From assembly GCA_031216915.1 (NCBI GenBank), contig CM062293.1, forward strand, positions 149,924,285 to 149,988,284: a stretch of 64,000 nucleotides of DNA. Reading direction: 5' to 3'. This DNA is from Pictodentalium vernedei. Its lineage: Eukaryota; Mollusca; Scaphopoda; Dentaliida; Dentaliidae. The notes beneath the pieces are model-generated. The model had not been told where the DNA came from, did no database searches, and was given only the letters and a program-made list of their open reading frames with translations. The translations under genes were made by a program, and so were the position numbers. Of the stretch, positions 36,640-46,548 are shown piece after piece; the first letter of the stretch is position 1; the number at the start of each line of letters is the position of its first letter.

Positions 36640-36891
36640 TTAACCCTTTACCTAACGAATCGACTGCATCCACCCGCGTATTATACAAATTGAACTGTTG
36701 AATAAATATTATTTTTCAAAAGATTCCGACAGAACCATGTCATGTGACCACTCGTTGGAACGAGCTCCTCGAGCTCGTTCCAATTAGGGGGTCACATGAT
36801 ATGGGTTTGTGTACATTTTCTGAAACATTTGAAAAAATAATATTCAAAATAATAAATTTCGATATAGTCTGCGTTTTTTTTGAAGGATTAA
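36640..36891. mobile_element. TTAA-type MITE, sub-family B
   Basis: TTAACCCTTTACCTAACG on the left, GATATAGTCTGCG ... GGATTAA on the right (right tip mutated). The centre ACCATGTCATGTGACCAC and its inversion keep the full GGAACGAGCTCCTCGAGCTC apex. Confidence 0.86.
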
Positions 36892-37835
36892 AGCATTGGG
36901 TACAATAGTGCAATGTGACAACTGCCGGATACGCTGTCGTTATAAAACTTGTGAAATGTCATGTTATTTCACTCTTCCGCAGAGACGCAGCGTATCAATC
37001 ACATTAGCTGTAAGACTTTTGGAAACAAATTCCCAGCTCACAGCATGATTTGTCAGCTTGTGTATCGAGTTTCTGTGTTTGAGTCCAAGTTGTCTCTTGT
37101 GTTCTGTAACGCTTCTGTTTTCTCTCCATCAGTGCTCAAGAGATAGGTTTATGGCTTACATACCTGTGACGGACGTTTCCTCATAATGGATTTTTGTGAC
37201 ATTAATCTGCAGATACGCGACAAGTTCGAAGTGAACTATTCCATAACGTGCCACACGTTAAAGTCAAGGATACCGATCGCTGAAAACCTGAATCATTACA
37301 TAATTGCTTTTGCTTTTAGAATCAGCAGTGGCGGTACTCCTAATTGATCAATTCAAGTCAGTTGGAGGTTGTTGTGATCTGGACGTGGCGTGTGCGCTGT
37401 TTCGTTTCAAAATTAACGATTTCTCTCCGTGATGCCTATAATTTGAGCCGTGCAGTTGAACAAAGATAATAATAAAACAGGGTTCAAAGTTCAGTGTGAA
37501 ACATACATTCATTGAATACAATTTTCACGCAATTTTGCATCACAATTATAATCAGTGAGTTTATGTTCTAAATTGCCCATGTGTCTCAATATAGTCTACA
37601 TTTGTGTTTGTTTCACAGCAAGGCTCAAACTATGGGCAGGCTGGACGGTCGAAAAAAAAAACAAAATAAGGAAAATCGTTCATGGCAACTTTATTGCATT
37701 CATTGCAGTCCACCATGCAAAATTCCGATAACCCTTTCCACGGAGCTGGTACAATTTTTTTCGTGTAAGAACTTCGGTGACCAGTTAGTAAACAACATAT
37801 TAGACATCAAGTCGTTGAAGAGAGTCATTACCAAT
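36892..37835. other. Unassigned sequence
   Basis: No gene or repeat recognised. Confidence 0.45.
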
Positions 37836-38078
37836 TTATCCCCTTGAACCCTGGTGGTATCTCCCATGTCAGTTCTGTGGCAGCAATTGGAAGCGTCCAT
37901 ATTCATTATAAGGGGTAGACCAATTAACATTTTCAACATGCACCCTTAAGGCTGCACGTTGAAAATAATGATTGGTCTCCCCAAACATTTCACTTGAAAA
38001 TCATCCTACTTAATCAAACTATGACGTATCATGTTCCTCCTGGACCGAAAAAGCGGACTCTCCGGTTCAAAGGGTTAA
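37836..38078. mobile_element. TTAA-type MITE, sub-family E
   Basis: It runs from TTATCCCCTTGAACC to GGTTCAAAGGGTTAA. The central palindrome is GGTAGACCAATTAACATTTT ... CAACGTGCAGCCTTAAGGGT inverted, centred near 37948. The flanking interior (GGTGGTATCTCCCATGTCAG) is collinear with the copy at 41.25 kb. Confidence 0.8.
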
Positions 38079-38356
38079 ACCAACAGCCATACAAATACAA
38101 AATGGATTCGTCTAGTCGATGCATTTGGGAATCCCATTCAAGAATTCGTTGTTAACCTTCTAACCAACTATATTTTTGTGACCAACCTGTTAGCTTCGTT
38201 GCAATCAGTGATTTCACTTTTCAGTTTAAATAATGGTCTCAGTGAAGTTATATTCAATGTTTGTTTTGCAAAAAGTCTCAAAGTATCAGCGGCGTCACGA
38301 CGGCATCCGTTTTGGTGTGTAACTCGGACTTGTCCTGAATGTGATGGCTCAAATCC

Positions 38357-38447
38357 TGACTGACTAATATTTCAACTACATTATCAAGGCATGCCTTCAT
38401 CGAAGGCATGCTTTGACGATGTAGCTGGAATATTTGTCAGTCGGGAT
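38357..38447. repeat. 91-bp foldback next to the Tc1 remnant
   Basis: TCCTGACTGACTAATATTTC and the following bases are inverted about GCATGCCTTCATCGAAGGC. The arms pair over about 44 bp with few mismatches. It directly precedes the Tc1 remnant. Confidence 0.82.
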
Positions 38448-38451
38448 AATA

Positions 38452-39245
38452 TACTGTTCAAAAAAGTAAGGGATATCCAAACTGGTGTTGATATTTTCGG
38501 AAAATGGTATTGGATACGCGTGATTGGACACATCGATATGTTACCAAGCTTAGTGTGGATCATGAATGTCAACGGGCCACGAAAACTTCGTGCAGGTTTT
38601 TCGCTCCTTGTCGCGTTATTGTCTGTGGGGTACGTTTTGAAATTTTCGTTTGTACTGGACGGGCTTTTTTGGAGGTCTCACCTTTCTTTTCTTGGTATAA
38701 ACTCGTTCATCAACAGCTTCTGGTCGAAACGTTACTTTTGAGACATGCGAAGACTGACTCGTGACGAACGTGTATGTTCCGTTGGCATGTTGGAAGCTGG
38801 CAACAGACAGACTGCAGTGGCTCAAATTCTCAACGATTGTTTTGGTGGTGGATCGGTTATGGTGTAGAGAGGCATACAATGACAAGTAGAACAGCATTAC
38901 ATGTCACCCAAGGGCGTGTTACAGGGCAGTACTACCGTGAGAACATGTTAGCAGCTCATGTGGTGCCATTTGCGCGACATCACGGCCGTCGATTCATTTT
39001 CCAAGATGACAGTGCAAGAGCACACATGGCCCGTGGTCGTTGTAGAGTTCCCCAAGGAGCAGAACGTCACTACACTGCCTTGGCCAGCACTATTCCAGAC
39101 CTTTCACCAATCGACCGCGCCTGGAATATGCTCGACAGGCACCTAGTACAACACCTACAACCCCCTACCAATGCCCAGGAACTCACCGCTGCACTACAGG
39201 AAGAATGGAATAACATCAGTCAAGCTGATATTGGACGTTAGGTGA
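38452..39245 (+). pseudogene. Tc1-like transposase remnant with internal deletion
   Basis: The region opens with a Tc1-like end, ACTGTTCAAAAAAGTAAGGG (38454). From 38744 one frame reads MRRLTRDERVCSVGMLEAGN, an N-terminal helix-turn-helix of Tc1-like transposases. It jumps at about 38830 to the catalytic half: FIFQDDSARAH (second catalytic Asp region), SPIDRAWNMLDRHL (third acid, Asp here where Tc1 enzymes usually have Glu) and LTAALQEEWNNI. Between these the conserved VVVVEFPKEQNVTTLPWPAL lies in another frame, so two compensating frameshifts exist. The middle of the protein, with the first catalytic Asp, is deleted. No right-hand inverted repeat is recognised. Confidence 0.85.
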
Positions 39246-39464
39246 GGAGTATGCCACGTCGCTTGTCTTGCGAACCGAGGAGGATTTGCATTTTGCGATT
39301 TCACATAAAACTGTGAACCTGTTAATTTTGTCATCTAATTGCATATTGTATTTTTGTCTCAGATCCCGGAAGTGCTATCGAAAAAGAGATTATTCCTTGA
39401 CCTGTTATAACAAGAATAGGGGACGAGACGTGCAGACATTTCTTTACTAACTGGACTTTTCTTT

Positions 39465-39603
39465 TTTCGGAACGCGCTCGTCTCTGAGGACTCATAAGCT
39501 ATGTTTTTGGCACAAAAATGAAAACAAATAATAAAATTTGATCAAAGATTATTGTGAATTGCTCTAACTAGTTTTCCCCGTTGCGTTAGATGAAGGATAA
39601 AAA
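39465..39603. mobile_element. Right half of a TTAA-type MITE, sub-family A
   Basis: CGCTCGTCTCTGAGGACTCA, TAAGCTATGTTTTTGGCACA and GTTGCGTTAGATGAAGGATA match the right half of sub-family A in order. The left half is absent. Confidence 0.55.
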
Positions 39604-41250
39604 ATAAAAGACATGTCATAAATCTTTACCGTTACCATGCATTGTTATCTCAAGAACCATATCTCTAAACATACGTGGTGAATGATCATTCAGTTCGGTT
39701 CATCATCAGGCAAAATTAAGATATTTTTGTCTGTTGTTCTTTGTACAGAATACATTTTTCCTTGTCCCACATGCCCCTCATGTACGCCAGACAGTTTTGA
39801 AGACTTAACATTCATAGAAAAACTCCGTGAGCCGTGATGTCAATGTAAAATTGTCAAAAGATCTCAGGGGGTTCATTCGAATCGAAATTCGCCAACGCAG
39901 AACAGTAAAGCACGCCAGACACAAGACAACAGACCATGCGAGTATTTCACTATTTCTAATTATCACGTCATTTCGTATGACTTGGTATTTCCAATATAAT
40001 ATAAAGATGTGGCGATTCAGAAACATTTCTCAGGAAACAAGCCACAGATTGAAAAATGTACGAGCTTAAAAAATTGTGAGCATTGAAACAGCATAAAATA
40101 ACGCGTACTAGTTCCTGTATTATTGGCGCATTCGATTTGCCAGCGATCACGTACCAATGTTGAGGTCATAATATATTTCTGTAAGAAAAATGAGGACCGG
40201 ATTTGATTTTGGACGGCGTTTCGACATTAATTATTGAGCAGGTGTAGCAAATTGTCAAGTACATGGTTAAATGCACACCATTTTCCCCAAGTTTTCGCCA
40301 TTTTTCTTCTGATGTAACAAACCAGCCAAACCTCTTCGCTGTCTGTACAAAAATTTGTCCTAAAAAACGTTAAAATACTGGAATCCAGCTGCAGGTATCT
40401 TACCGTAAAATATTGGTTAAAATCCGTATTTTTGGAATGACTAATTTTTTTTATCGATATAGAAAGAGATCATATGATCTGATACTTGATTTAGCTTCAT
40501 TATTCCGTACTGGTGGTTCAGTAGCTATCAACAGAAAAAACAATTATTTAACCTGCAGCCCTATGGCTGCAGGAGTTAAAAATATTAAGTTTTCTTTCTT
40601 CAGTATGGTCTCTTCTTACACAAGTCATCGTTCGACATGAATGCTAAGGTGGGAACGGATGCGTTAAGTCTGTTTGATTTATAGGAAGCTTACTCTAATG
40701 AGCATGGATACTCTTCTGTTGGAATCTCATATGATTTTACTTCAAGAACCAACAGTTGTTACAGTGATATTCGTGGTGGTAAGGCCGGCATATGGTTATC
40801 TGTATTTTACTGTATTTTTTAGGTGTATGCGTTGTTTTAAAGCTGATATTCAGTGCAATTATGATATTTAAGGACAATTGAATGATTGCATTATCGTCTG
40901 GTGCGTAATATGAGATATGACATCATATTTGCATGATGCCAATTTTCTTTATTGTATGTCTGTTGATTGAACTTTAATTTCCTATTGTCAGAGTTTATTC
41001 TTTGGAATAAATAACATTATTGCATGTGTTACCAATGATGTCTCTTTTTGTCTACTGACAGACAGTTCTGCGTCACGTAATAAACAAGTGGCTTTTTTAA
41101 CAACTCCAGTGATTGATAAACATTCGCACACTTGCGCGTGACGTCACAGGTAGTGCTGGATAATGTGAAAGCGGTTTTGGTCAGGTGATTTTTTGACCGT
41201 GTGAGAACCTTTCTTGGGGTTACTCAGACAGAGTGGATCCTTATTGGAGT
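39604..41250. other. Unassigned; one small hairpin
   Basis: No gene recognised. A hairpin TTAACCTGCAGCC/GGCTGCAGGAGTTAA lies at 40548-40579 and may be a MITE remnant. Confidence 0.45.
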
Positions 41251-41560
41251 TTAACTCTTTTGACCTTGATGGTATATTCCATGCTAGTTCAGAGCCATCA
41301 ACTGATAGAGTCTATAGTCGTTACTTGGGGGAAGACCAATCAATATTTTCAACGTAAGCCTTATCGTCCCCTGAGTTCCAATGTGTTCTATGTGCCTACT
41401 GACACATAGAACACATTGGAACTCAGGGGACGTTATGTATGCACGCTGAAAATCTTGATTAGTCTACCACACATATTCACTAAGTAACTAGTTTCTTTAT
41501 GAGTTCAGGTCGTATTACTATCCTGGCTCGGTAAGCGTCCGTTCTTATTCAAGGGGTTAA
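41251..41560. mobile_element. TTAA-type MITE, sub-family E, with a nested palindrome
   Basis: TTAACTCTTTTGACC opens the element and TTCAAGGGGTTAA closes it. The palindrome arms GAAGACCAATCAATATTTTC and GAAAATCTTGATTAGTC are separated by hairpin D (41361-41436), inserted at the centre where the 37.8-kb copy has CCTTAAGG. Interior flanks match the 37.8-kb copy. Confidence 0.82.
41361..41436. mobile_element. Hairpin D inserted in a MITE palindrome
   Basis: CGTCCCCTGAGTTCCAATGT plus inversion, the same palindrome as at 17.5 kb. TTAT lies at both edges (41361-41364 and 41433-41436), compatible with a TTAA-like target duplication. Confidence 0.82.
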
Positions 41561-42285
41561 GATGCCTCGTATCTCTCTGTTTTTAGTGAAGATCATCGAG
41601 TATCTCGAGAAAAATATTAAAAATTGATTTATTTTATTTTCGTATTTACATTCAAACTTTATTTAGAAAATTCCTTAAATATGGATATAAGTGGAACAAG
41701 CTCGTGAATCTTGTTCCATCGACTTCCAAGTTTGTATTTTTCTATGAATTATAAAACAGCTTCGTTGTTACCAATAACAGTGTGCATTATCGTAATCTGG
41801 CAAGGGAATAATATTTGCAAACTGGTTATCAAGTATTATATCCTTAGATTTCAGAGTGAGTTGTTGGTTGTTTTCAAGCTACAAAACATGTCTGGTCAGC
41901 AGTTTAGACTCTCTATCATATTGGATAATCTCTTTAATCACACCTTTTTCAAATTTGTCCTAAGACACAGTATTGTAGGCAGTAGACTAGATATATGAGT
42001 TGCTGCCTACTGTTTGTACTCCAGTAAGATGCAGATTGCAGCGAAGACATGCGAAAAACAAAAATCAAATATTGGATCGAAAGTGATACCGAATCTCTTC
42101 GTTATTAAGATTTGCCATAAAGGATACTTAAATTTCATTAACTTCGAATTCCAGTGATATGATCTAAATCACAATCTAAAATTGGTTTGAGATCGTGGTG
42201 AATTTGAGACTCCGACACGAACGATAATCGTCCCCAATATACAATGTCTATGCATCGACTTTAATTCCGTGTGCCTTTCACGCTA
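41561..42285. other. Unassigned sequence
   Basis: No gene. GGAACAAGCTCGTGAATCTTGTTCC at 41693-41717 resembles a diverged MITE apex without recognisable arms. Confidence 0.45.
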
Positions 42286-42336
42286 TATAACATCTCCCTG
42301 AACTGTGGTCACCGAACAGATGTATTTAAGTATATC
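42286..42336. repeat. 51-bp target-site duplication, left copy
   Basis: TATAACATCTCCCTGAACTG through TATATC is repeated exactly at 45382-45432. The two copies bracket the LINE and match over 51 bases. Confidence 0.95.
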
Positions 42337-42342
42337 AGATGC

Positions 42343-42815
42343 TATATATATTCTGAACTAGAAAACAGGGGGCTCGGTATAATTCTGATGGGCGACTTTA
42401 ATGGGCACATAGGTGACAAGGAAGAAGGCATAGAGGGTGGGGACAAGAAAGTCAACAGGGATGGAAGGAAGCTGTTGAACTTCACAAATGAGCTCTGTCT
42501 GAAGATTCTGAACAGAGACGCTAGATGTAAGGGGAAATGGACCTGGGAGAGAAACGACAGAAAATCAATAATTGACTACATTCTCACAGATATGAATTTA
42601 TGGAGGGAGGTGATAAGGGTAGAAGTGGATGATGAGGGCAAAATGGAGTTGGATAGTGATCACAACTTGATTACAGTGACGATGAGGGCCAAAAACCTAG
42701 AGAAAAGGAAAGGAAGCTTCAAGGAGATTTGGGAACTCAAAAAGGATGCCGACTGGGCGAAGTTCGAAGAAAAACTGAAACCAAAGCTTGCAGCCGTACA
42801 CAAGGGGGTAGTGTT
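42343..42815 (+). pseudogene. LINE endonuclease domain, C-terminal part
   Basis: Conserved APE-endonuclease motifs are visible: ILMGDFNGHIGD (the catalytic DFN), WTWERNDRKSIIDYILTD and LDSDHNLITVTM (catalytic SDH). The N-terminal half with the catalytic Glu is absent because the element is truncated. The frame is lost near GGGGG at 42804-42808. In an intact element this domain nicks target DNA to prime reverse transcription. Confidence 0.9.
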
Positions 42816-43440
42816 CAGAAGATGGCCGACGCCATAGTTGCGAGCCTAGTGGAGGCAGGGAAGGAAAGTGTAGAAAAGATTAGGGTGCCAACACGGGAAC
42901 TTGGGTACAGAGTGAACGAAGAACTGAAAAGGGCCATAAAGGTTAGAAAAGCTGAATGTGCTGCATACAGGAGAAGTAGAAAACTTAAGGGGGTGGAAAG
43001 CAGTGAGGCCATGATAGCAAAGGAAGAATACCAACAAGCACGAAATAAAGTAAACAAGATTAAAGACGACAACCGGAGAGTGCGAAATAGCAGTCTTATT
43101 AGGACGATAAGAACGACAGGGGGGTCGAGTTCGAGCGTATTTTGGAAATGGGTGAACAAACGTAACAAAGGGAATAACCAACAGAGCATTAAAGTAGATG
43201 GCAGAGTTACAGAAGAGCGAGATCAAATCGCATTAGAACTAGTCAAGCACTGGGAAAAGGTAAACGATAAGCGATGGGGTATGGGGAACCCACCGGAGTG
43301 TCCGAACCAGGTCGAGGAAAATCTCTCGGACTTCGTGTGCAGCGAAATCAAAACTGAGGAGGTGCGAATGGTGATCTCAAAATTGAGGAATGGAAATGCG
43401 GGAGGGGTGTACGAAATTCCTAACGAGTTTATCAAAAAAG
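42816..43440 (+). pseudogene. LINE linker between endonuclease and RT
   Basis: Charged, Lys/Arg/Glu-rich sequence (AIVASLVEAGKESVEKIRVP ... FWKWVNKRNKGNN) leads to the RT entry motif LRNGNAGGVYEIPNEFIKK. The frame continues until the seven-G run at 43440-43447, where it shifts. Confidence 0.8.
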
Positions 43441-44245
43441 GGGGGGGAGGAACTCTTGGAAAGCCTAACTGCCCTATTCAATTTAGCCATAGAAAAACAA
43501 GAGGTCCCAAAGGAGTGGAGGGAAAGTAAAGTGACATTTATTCACAAAAAGGGGGAAAAAGACGTCTTGGATAACTATCGAGGGATCTCTGTCAGCAGCA
43601 ACATTGGAAAAGTCTTTTGTAAAGTCCTGTATGGGAGATTAGAAGAGGTGATTGAGGAGAAGGGTTTTTTGGGAGAAATCCAGAATGGCTTCAGGAAGGG
43701 AAGGAGAGTCACTGACCATCTTTTCACGCTATCCCAAATGATAGAATCCGCGAAAGCAAAAAAGAAAAAGATGTTCATGGCCTTTTTGGATGTTAAAAAG
43801 GCATACGATAGAGTATGGAGGGAGGGTATGTGGCGCAAGCTGGAGGCTCTGGGCTTGGGGGCGAGTTTGTTGGGATTATGAAAGCATTATATAAAGATGT
43901 ACAGAGTGAACTTAGCCTGGATAACATTACAACAAAACGTGTGCCAATGGAGATAGGCCTAAAACAGGGGTGTATCCTTTCGCCAATTCTTTTTGCATTG
44001 TACATCAAAGATTTAGGAGATGATCTCCTGCATAGCGACGAGGGGGTTGCAGTTGGTGACTTGAAGATCCCAGGGCTATTTTTTGCAGACGATATGGTGC
44101 TAGTGTCAGAAAGCGAAGAGGGGTTAGAGAAGATGCTGGGAATTGTTGGGAAATATGGGAGCAAATGGAGACTCGAACTAAATGAAAGCAAGAGCAAAGT
44201 TATACCCGTGGGCCGCAAAGTGGACCCAATCGAAGGTGGAGAGTG
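43441..44245 (+). pseudogene. LINE reverse transcriptase domain
   Basis: RT motifs occur in order: VTFIHKKGEKDVLDNYRGIS, NGFRKGRRVTDHLFTL, MAFLDVKKAYDRVW (catalytic Asp), IGLKQGCILSPILFALYI and LFFADDMVLVSES (FADD catalytic box), then the WRLELNESKSK motif. A frameshift separates the first Asp box from the rest, near the GGGGGCG at 43857-43862. The catalytic residues are all present although the frame is broken. The enzyme would copy the element's RNA at the nicked target. Confidence 0.93.
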
Positions 44246-44247
44246 GG

Positions 44248-45304
44248 GAGTTCTGCATTCCGGAAGGTAGCAGTAGACTTCTTAGTGTAGGAGAGACTAG
44301 TGACTATGAATACCTGGGGGTAAATATAAACATCACAGGAAGAGGCATCTACTGAAACCACACAAATAAATTGATTCTGAAGGGGAAGCGAATCCTTAAC
44401 CAAATGAAACTTATAGGGCGAAACAGTTTCAATAAGGTTTTCGTGGGGAAAACCATTTGGGAAATGGTGGGTCTGCCAAGTATAACATACGGTACGGAAG
44501 TTGCACCCCTAAACCAGAGCTTGGAAATCCTGCAGAACGATGCAGGCCGATGGATAACAGGCTCGAGTAATGCCGCAGCACTAGAAGCAATTAGGGGTGA
44601 GCTTGGGTGGATGAGGATCAAGGACAGGATAGACCTATTGAAACTCGGTTATCTTAATTATTTGGTAAATCTCCCCGATAGCCGATGGTGTGAAGTAATG
44701 TTCCTGAGAACTTTCAACTCAAATATCAAGACGGGGTGGATGGTCCAAGTGAGGGAGCTAGTAGAAAACTACTCAATGGAGATCTCGGACCTTGACGTTG
44801 GGGCAAACCGGGGCAAAAAGATCGTCAGAGAAAGGGTCATGGATGATTGTAACCGTAATTGGCGAGAGGGGGGGCAAATCAAAGAGATCTTTGGGTGGCC
44901 TGCGTGATAAAGAGAAGCCTGGTTTTGAAGAGTACCTTGATGGCACCTTTGGGGGGTCGGTGCTGTTCAAGCTGAGGTCGCGGTCCCTGGAGCTGAGGGG
45001 AAAAATTGGGATAAACAGTGAAAAGGAGTGCCAGATGTGTAACGTGGGCGTGGTGGAGACCCTGGAACACTTTCTTATAGAATGCCCAAAATACCAGTCT
45101 AAAAGAACTAGATTCACGGGGAGTATAATGGAGAAGTGGGATGGGAGAATGAAGGACATGTGGTTAGGGGGCGACTCAAAGGAGAGGGTTAATATACTAA
45201 TCGGAGAGCTTGGGAAGAATGGGGCAAGGGATGTCATCAAGCAGTTCGTCTCCGAGTGTTGGGAGGAGAGAAGAAGCGCAGGAATAGGGGGAGGCAGTTG
45301 GTAG
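44248..45304 (+). pseudogene. LINE RT thumb and zinc-binding C-terminus
   Basis: After another shift near GGGG (44245-44248) the frame gives SDYEYLGVNINITGRG and a stop (near 44352). It then continues through LPSITYGTEVAPLNQSLEIL and QNDAGRWITGSS. It shifts again at a seven-G run (44869-44875) and ends with CQMCNVGVVETLEHFLIEC, a CX2CX9HX4C zinc-knuckle-like motif typical of many LINE C-termini. Confidence 0.88.
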
Positions 45305-45381
45305 AACATGGGTAACCAAGGCCTTCTCATACGAGAACCGCGACAAATCAGCGGCCGGCCGAAGTGTTATTATTATATTAT

Positions 45382-45432
45382 TATAACATCTCCCTGAACT
45401 GTGGTCACCGAACAGATGTATTTAAGTATATC
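45382..45432. repeat. 51-bp target-site duplication, right copy
   Basis: Exact repeat of 42286-42336, directly after the TTA-rich tail of the LINE. Confidence 0.95.
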
Positions 45433-45690
45433 GGGTGTGATCTGAGCATACATTTATTTGGCTTTGCCTCTGGTTGCGGCATCACTCTCTGCTTGTGTCC
45501 ATATACATAGTTGGTGGTCTTTTTTAAGTTGTCGGCGGAGCAAACCGTAACTGTCTATTTACAGAATACTGGGGTTTCATTTCTGACAAAACAAGGCAAG
45601 TAAAGATATGGCACCAAAATTATAAAGACACGCTTTTAGGTGAATTACAATTATCAACACAGATGGTCAAAGGATGTAATTTTGGAAAAT

Positions 45691-45760
45691 ACACTCTAAA
45701 ATCAGTTGGGTTAAAAATCAACCCAAGTCAACTGGATTGAGTGAACATGAACCCAATCAG
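45691..45760. mobile_element. Left half of a CACTCTAAA MITE
   Basis: ACACTCTAAAATCAGTTGGG, then TTGAGTGAACATGAACCCAA, matches the left half of the elements at 2.9 and 31.2 kb. The right half is replaced by the poly-G/T repeat that starts at about 45757. Confidence 0.75.
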
Positions 45761-45872
45761 AGGGTCCTAGTGAGGACTAAGGGAGGCCCCGCCCCAACGG
45801 CTTTACAAATATCATATTTACCCCCCCCCCCCAAAAAAAAAAGTGGCTAGGGAAGCCCCTAATATAGAATCC
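45757..45872 (-). repeat. Poly-T/poly-G repeat, copy 2
   Basis: In reverse complement it aligns with 7830-8015: T run, G run, AAATATGATATTTG, AAAGCCG and ACTAGGACCCTC. The class is unknown. Confidence 0.55.
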
Positions 45873-46311
45873 TGGCTACACGCCTGTCTCGCACCTTACC
45901 TTTCATCAACCTACATAGATCTCCAGACTCCAACAAAACCTGTACCGCACAGTGTCTGCGTTACAAAAGCATTTACCAAATACCTCCACCCTGGGTACAA
46001 CTTTTCTGGTTTATTTGTTTAATTTTATGAACTTGCACAATATGTTTATAATTATGAACGGCATATGGGTGCGTATGCGCAATTATAATTGAGAGGAATG
46101 CAGAAACTAACATATCAGTTACTTCACTCACAATGATACGCAGACAATTCGCGCCCATATCTTTCTATTCAACATCAGCATTTCAGTATTGTAATCAGAA
46201 AAGCAGTCTCTTAAGCGATCCAATAGCCATTCGATCGCGACACACCTGCGCCAGTGTTTTTTATGAATACAATACCGCAAAATCAGGATCACATCAAGAA
46301 AATCAAAAGAA

Positions 46312-46405
46312 AATAGAATCACAGATTCAGTGTTCTTGCTTTTTTTGACAGCAGAAATTTTACAGTGTTTTGGAGAGGAGGGCGAACGAGAAATTTCGAC
46401 CAGCC
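46312..46405 (+). repeat. Diverged dispersed repeat (three copies)
   Basis: GATTCAGTGTTCTTGC ... CAGTGTTTTGGAGAGGAGGG ... GAGAAATTTCGACC is echoed at 48625-48722 and 56005-56105 (ATTCAATGTTCCCGCATGTC ... CAGTGTTGTGGAGAGGAAAG ... AGAGAATTTCGATC). The identity is unknown; all copies are incomplete. Confidence 0.45.
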
Positions 46406-46548
46406 TGGAGCCAATACTATAAAACTTTTACAATTGTATTTTCTCGAATTGTATTTTCTACCTACTAATATAACTGACGAAATGAATCGTTAGCATTTTC
46501 AAATACTAATGGTTTCTTTCAACCCATTTACAGTCATAATTAGAAAAT

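Larger units (their letters stand above)
42337..45381 (+). mobile_element. 5'-truncated non-LTR retrotransposon (LINE)
   Basis: The copy starts part-way through an APE-type endonuclease domain and runs through reverse transcriptase to a cysteine-rich C-terminus. A short 3' UTR with a hairpin (TTCTC-ATAC-GAGAA, 45327-45340) follows, then a TTA-repeat tail (45366-45381). It is flanked by a 51-bp target-site duplication, so truncation happened at insertion. The reading frame is broken by about five frameshifts, each near a run of G, and one in-frame stop (near 44352). The APE endonuclease plus C-terminal zinc motif place it in the large CR1/L2/I/R1-type assemblage; I cannot fix the clade. Its GC content is higher than that of its surroundings. 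Confidence 0.93.

Noticed and set aside
37165-37190. TGTGACGGAC as a second LTR start matching 47.8 kb
   Set aside because: The similarity ends after about ten bases; no TATA box or terminal counterpart follows.
42815-43226. 124- to 126-codon minus-strand frames inside the LINE
   Set aside because: They are antisense shadows of the lysine-rich linker and carry no conserved motif.
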